Of a stretch of 64,000 bases of DNA, positions 59,798 to 64,000 are shown piece by piece (position 1 is the stretch's first letter; each line of letters begins with the position of its first letter). The notes beneath the pieces are model-generated. The model was not told the DNA's origin. It ran no database searches and saw nothing but the letters and a program-made list of their open reading frames with translations. Source of the stretch: Nematostella vectensis. Lineage: Eukaryota > Cnidaria > Anthozoa > Actiniaria > Edwardsiidae. Location: positions 2,528,001 through 2,592,000 of the forward strand of contig NC_064034.1 of assembly GCF_932526225.1 (NCBI RefSeq), given 5' to 3'. The position numbers and the translations under genes are program-made.

Positions 59798-62700
59798 TGT
59801 ACTGAGTTCGAGGAGCAGGTGCAAAATTGCCCTTTTGAAAAATAACATCACCTGGAAAGCATATCCAGCCCAAGGCAAAACTATGTTCGGGTTGGGGAAG
59901 GGGATGCGTGCTAGCATTACTTATAAAGCACATATTCTGTTACAAATCTACTTGACTCGATCCCGGGGGAGGGGCTTTATATAAGTACCGTATTAGCTGG
60001 AAAGCATATTAAGGCGATCGGTCTCAGTCGATTTGGTGCGCACACTATTATATCAATGCTCTAGTATAGTTATAACACCAAAAAGGAGGCAGAGCCGCTG
60101 TGATCGGGCATAGACAACCTAAATCTTGTAGTCGTCTCTTACGAATGTCATTTTTTGAAGACATTTTTTTAGCAATAGACCTATAGGATATATTAGAGAT
60201 ACCAACGCGAAAATTACATCAATATAACACAATGCCACTTTTTATGTATTAAAGGTTTAGTATTCTTGTATCATGCTCTTACTGTAATATTCCCGATGCC
60301 AGTTTTATGCGATAGATAAGCGGGTTTTACTATTCTTATCCGAGGAGTCCAAGCCGATCTATTCCCATCGCACGTTGAATCAATGAAGCTGTAAAGTTAC
60401 CTGTACGTGACCATAATAATCATGAACTTTTACATCAGTTGGTTGTCAAGAATACTCAATAACAAGAGCCAATAAACGCGGTTGCTTTTAGTCCGACTAT
60501 CCTATAATCTTCCACGGCGGTGACAATAATGCTCAATTATTGTGGGACTAACCATCGCACGTTAAGGATATAACTATGTAGTTGCAGATGGAACCCTGTT
60601 ATTGATCAGTTGCGGCTATTTTAATTACGGATCCACAGGGAGCGCATCTTTTGCACAGTAAGTCCCTATTGTTGTCAACAACGACGGCTGAGGCAGAACA
60701 GAAAACTTTAACTCTAAAACTTTAAAGAGCCAAACGTGAAATGCACTCATACATTTCAGTCGGCGGCTTCCTCCTGAACAATGACGTAGAGAAGAAGCAT
60801 TACTTAAGTTTTGTCTTCTTCTGTTCACTATTACTGTAGAGGCACAGCTTTCGGTTAATTTGTGACCTGCTTCTGTCTTATAAATGTAACTCATTTTATT
60901 GATACTAGTTTGGAATTTATCGCCAAGCGCAAAACATTTTTGTTCGGTAGATACAACAATGAATTGCTTCTAATAGCAAGAATGAAAAATGAAGATGTTC
61001 AATCTTTTATTCTTCTTAATTCCAGCCCGCCCCGGCAGATGATTATGCTTTTATGGTCATCATCATCTTCATCATTTAGCGTCACCATTCGATGCAGGCT
61101 TAGGAGATGATCTAATGAACTATTTTTACCGCCCCCTCTCCATCCTTCAATAACTATGCCTGGCTTACCTTTGTGATTTTCTATTGACATATATTTGGCC
61201 TCGTCTAACGCTGTTTCTACAACATCTCTATTCCGGGGCGCAGCCCGCTAATTGCAAGAGCTTGCCTATAATAGCTTTACACGTAGACATCAACCAGCAA
61301 CTCGAGTTATTCATATACACTGCTGCGAAAAAAAAAGTCTCAGCACCAAGTGACAACCAGCGGGAGTAGTTAAACAGTATTCATTTTGTATAAGGCAGCT
61401 TAACAAATAACACATTGAGGAAAGCACAAACTAGGGCCCCTTAATAAACAAGCTTACCTGCTGGGTAAAGACACCAAAATACCGCAACCAGCTCACGAAG
61501 GACTTGACAACCGGACTTTTAGTATTATAGACGATTCCTGTCGCAGTCAGGTGAACTTACGAAACACCTTAGGAAAGCTCCCGGCCACGTTTTTGTTATG
61601 AAGATACTTACCGCTTAATAAAGTATGTTTTAGAAATTACTAGTGAGATATCTCTATGACAGAAAATAGCCCGGAGACCCTCGTGAAAATTATATCCTGT
61701 CACCGGTTTTCTTATGTTGACGCACAAAACGCGGTATTGACGCTTTCCTGTCGCACGATTCACGCATGTACAAACGCGTGTATTGGACCTGATAACGGAC
61801 GTTTTTCACTTCATTTCGATTGCAGAAGATCAGATGCAATCTTCGTAAATAGACAGGGAAACAAACTAATTCGACTTGTTATAGCACGACTAATAGATTG
61901 GTATCTCGAAAATAGAAAACGGATGTGTTATGACTCTTATAGGTATATTTTCCTGTTTAGTGCCATTAACATCGACGAAGAATGGATTCTTTTCTTTAGA
62001 AAAATACCAAAGGGAGTGAGCCCTAGGGGATCTTGAATTTAGTATGTTTTGATTCTATATTAAAGTTTTAACTTGACTTAAAAGTCATAGAATGATAAAG
62101 GACGTGATGATGAACTCTTGAATCAATACTCTACAAAAATACAATTAGATCTATTAGTAAGATAAAAACACAACTCAACTACAAAATAAAACCGATGAAA
62201 TATTCAAATATCTATATTTTTTTAATAGCGAGGTTACCATGGATACCAGCCAGGGGCCATCAGAGCATTTTTAGTTGTGAAGTAAATTCCCAAGGCCAGC
62301 CCTATTTTAAATGGTACTTTTGTATAACATAGGACGTTTAGATTTACGTGGGGGTTATAGGGCGCTTGATGCATTACAATCACTTCGACCTCGGAAAGTA
62401 GTCTTTTCTTACGAAACAAAATCGCCTAATTCGCGCACCTTCCTCCTCCCAGAAAGTCCTGGCTGCGTAAATTTTTCTATAAATACTCAATAAAACGGTT
62501 GAAGACAACATAAGATACATCTTGGCTGCCATTTTTAAGTCGCTATGTGTTAACAAATAAGGTCGTTTAACACGATCATTATTTTGACAAGCATGCGCAA
62601 AAAGCACCAAAACTTTGCATCCACTTGTGGAACAATTCACAACAATCTGACGACATCAAGAGTGCATTATTGATATTTTATGACTATCCTTATGTCCTTA

Positions 62701-64000
62701 TGCCGAAACTGTTTATTTGAAACACATAATCCCTTTAACTCAATGTCCCTCCTCACCCAAATATTCCCAAGTAAAGTCCTTTTAGCTTTTTTATCCAATA
62801 AAGCGTGGAACGTTAACTGACCATTAGGCTAGCGATAAACCTCGTGAAGGAGAGACCGCAAAGCATGCTGGTACTCTCCTCGAAATTCCTTAGAGATGTA
62901 TCGATTGTTGACGCTGATTGTTAACATACTGTTTGAATCGAGGAAGATCAATTAACCCTCATTGGTCAACTTCTCCTGACCCGACGGTCGTAAGGCCAGG
63001 AGTCGGATTCCATATAAGTAACCCCCTAGATTGACTGCAGAAAACACAGACACCCACCATATATAATACATATTTATGTACAAAATATAGACAATATATG
63101 TAACAATATTTTTTTTCCCAGAATTTTCATATTCGTGTTCGGAATTCTTATCATGACCCAAATGACTAATCTTTTCGATCTCCCTATCCTTTAAAGATGA
63201 AAAGGGAATATTTAGAAGTGATCATCAAATGAGTGATAAAAATGATCTCTTTAAAACCACTTGACATATGAAAGTTTCCTAAAATAATCATAATCTTTAT
63301 CATTGTTCAATTGCTCTCTGCTACAGTGTTTTCTCTGTCGTGGCGAGCAAAAAAATATTAATAAAAATATTTAAATTAACTGTAATGTACACAATTATTA
63401 TTATTATTATACTAATTGTTTAATAAGAGATTATCGACACTATTATCTCAGGCATGAATAAGCTGCAAAATGTTGGAAATAAAGTAAGAACAAATGCATT
63501 TTGTACTTCATTCAAGCACCTTAGTTGAACTCAATTTTTTCAAATACTCCCGGAGAGGGAGGGCACGTCCCTCGATAGCAAATTTCTCTTTCGTCTCTGT
63601 GAATTTATTTATTTTTCTCTGCACGATTTGAGTTTCCTTTCGTTTGTCTCTTGATGTCCACAGGGGAGCTAGATTTGCTATAATGACCAATTCAAAAACA
63701 AATGCGTGTTCTTTGTTTACTAGGGTCTCACGTTGATTTTCGCTTTTCGCGAAAAAAGCATATGCAGAAAAAAACATAAATGAATAAAAAGTCCTTCTTG
63801 CTTTTTATGTTGCTTAGCTGATTAATAAAACGATTAGCTTTGTCTTTTAATCAGATAATTTGAGTTCACAAGTAGCCTTTTGTTGAGTTGTGAAATTTAA
63901 ACGTGTTGCTACAAAGTTTCCCCTATAATGTAATCGCAAAGTGAAATTTAATTGCTGCAATGAGATAAATAGAAAAGTATTCAAAATAATGGATGCCACA
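59798..64000. other. About 4 kb without a recognised gene
   Basis: Presumed upstream flank of the GPCR and beyond. The longest frame (126 codons, 61656-62036, plus) has no known domain. A short ATT microsatellite lies near 63397-63411. Confidence 0.45.
63060..63112. repeat. Inverted single unit of the 52-bp AT-rich repeat
   Basis: ATACATATTTATGTACAAAA, then ATAGACAATATATGTAACAA, is the reverse complement of the unit at 59640-59700. It is a dispersed copy. Confidence 0.75.

Noticed and set aside
61656-62036. 126-codon plus-strand frame
   Set aside because: No recognisable motif, and cysteine spacing matches no family I know. Kept only as a note.

Overview
The window looks like nuclear DNA from an invertebrate animal, most likely a cnidarian and probably an anthozoan such as a sea anemone. 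The evidence is AT-rich intergenic DNA, split genes with GT-AG introns, a Shaw-type potassium channel, a Dickkopf-like secreted protein, an apparently intronless class A GPCR, a LINE tail and many small inverted-repeat transposons. The species call is inference from gene content and style. No bacterial, organellar or viral gene was recognised.

Three protein genes are well supported, all on the minus strand. (1) A Shaw/Kv3-like voltage-gated K+ channel of 763 residues has two coding exons (13777-13250 and 11111-9348), with an unusual S4 and S6. (2) A 224-residue secreted protein has four exons (50532-50461, 49800-49501, 45864-45730, 44231-44064), all joined in phase 0. It has a signal peptide, a very basic middle and a single ten-cysteine colipase-fold domain like Dickkopf Cys-2. 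No single ORF shows this gene; it appears only when the splice sites are followed. (3) A 369-residue rhodopsin-type GPCR lies at 59577-58468. There is also a tRNA-Thr(UGU)-like gene at 57281-57209 (minus) and a 5'-truncated LINE at 41771-42777 with an 11-bp target-site duplication.

The rest is repeat-rich. From the left: a MITE (4530-4993), a 1.25-kb element with inverted ends (5985-7240), a 39-bp tandem repeat, nested hAT-like elements (8495-9328) just past the channel stop codon, the channel gene, a CAT/CAC microsatellite, and about 7 kb with no recognisable gene. A 7.8-kb array of a nearly G-free 15-bp unit follows (22290-30125), with an internal 2025-bp higher-order duplication. Then come about 7 kb without a recognised gene, an element with long inverted repeats (37151-38307), a second inverted copy of the left element carrying a nested MITE (38830-40240), a ~60-bp tandem repeat, the LINE, the Dickkopf-like gene with a G-run minisatellite in its last intron, and the tRNA/GPCR region with two more minisatellites. 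The last 4 kb hold no recognised gene.

The genes are not an operon and share no evident pathway. What they share is that each lies beside or contains expanded repeats. All expression and function statements are inference from sequence.
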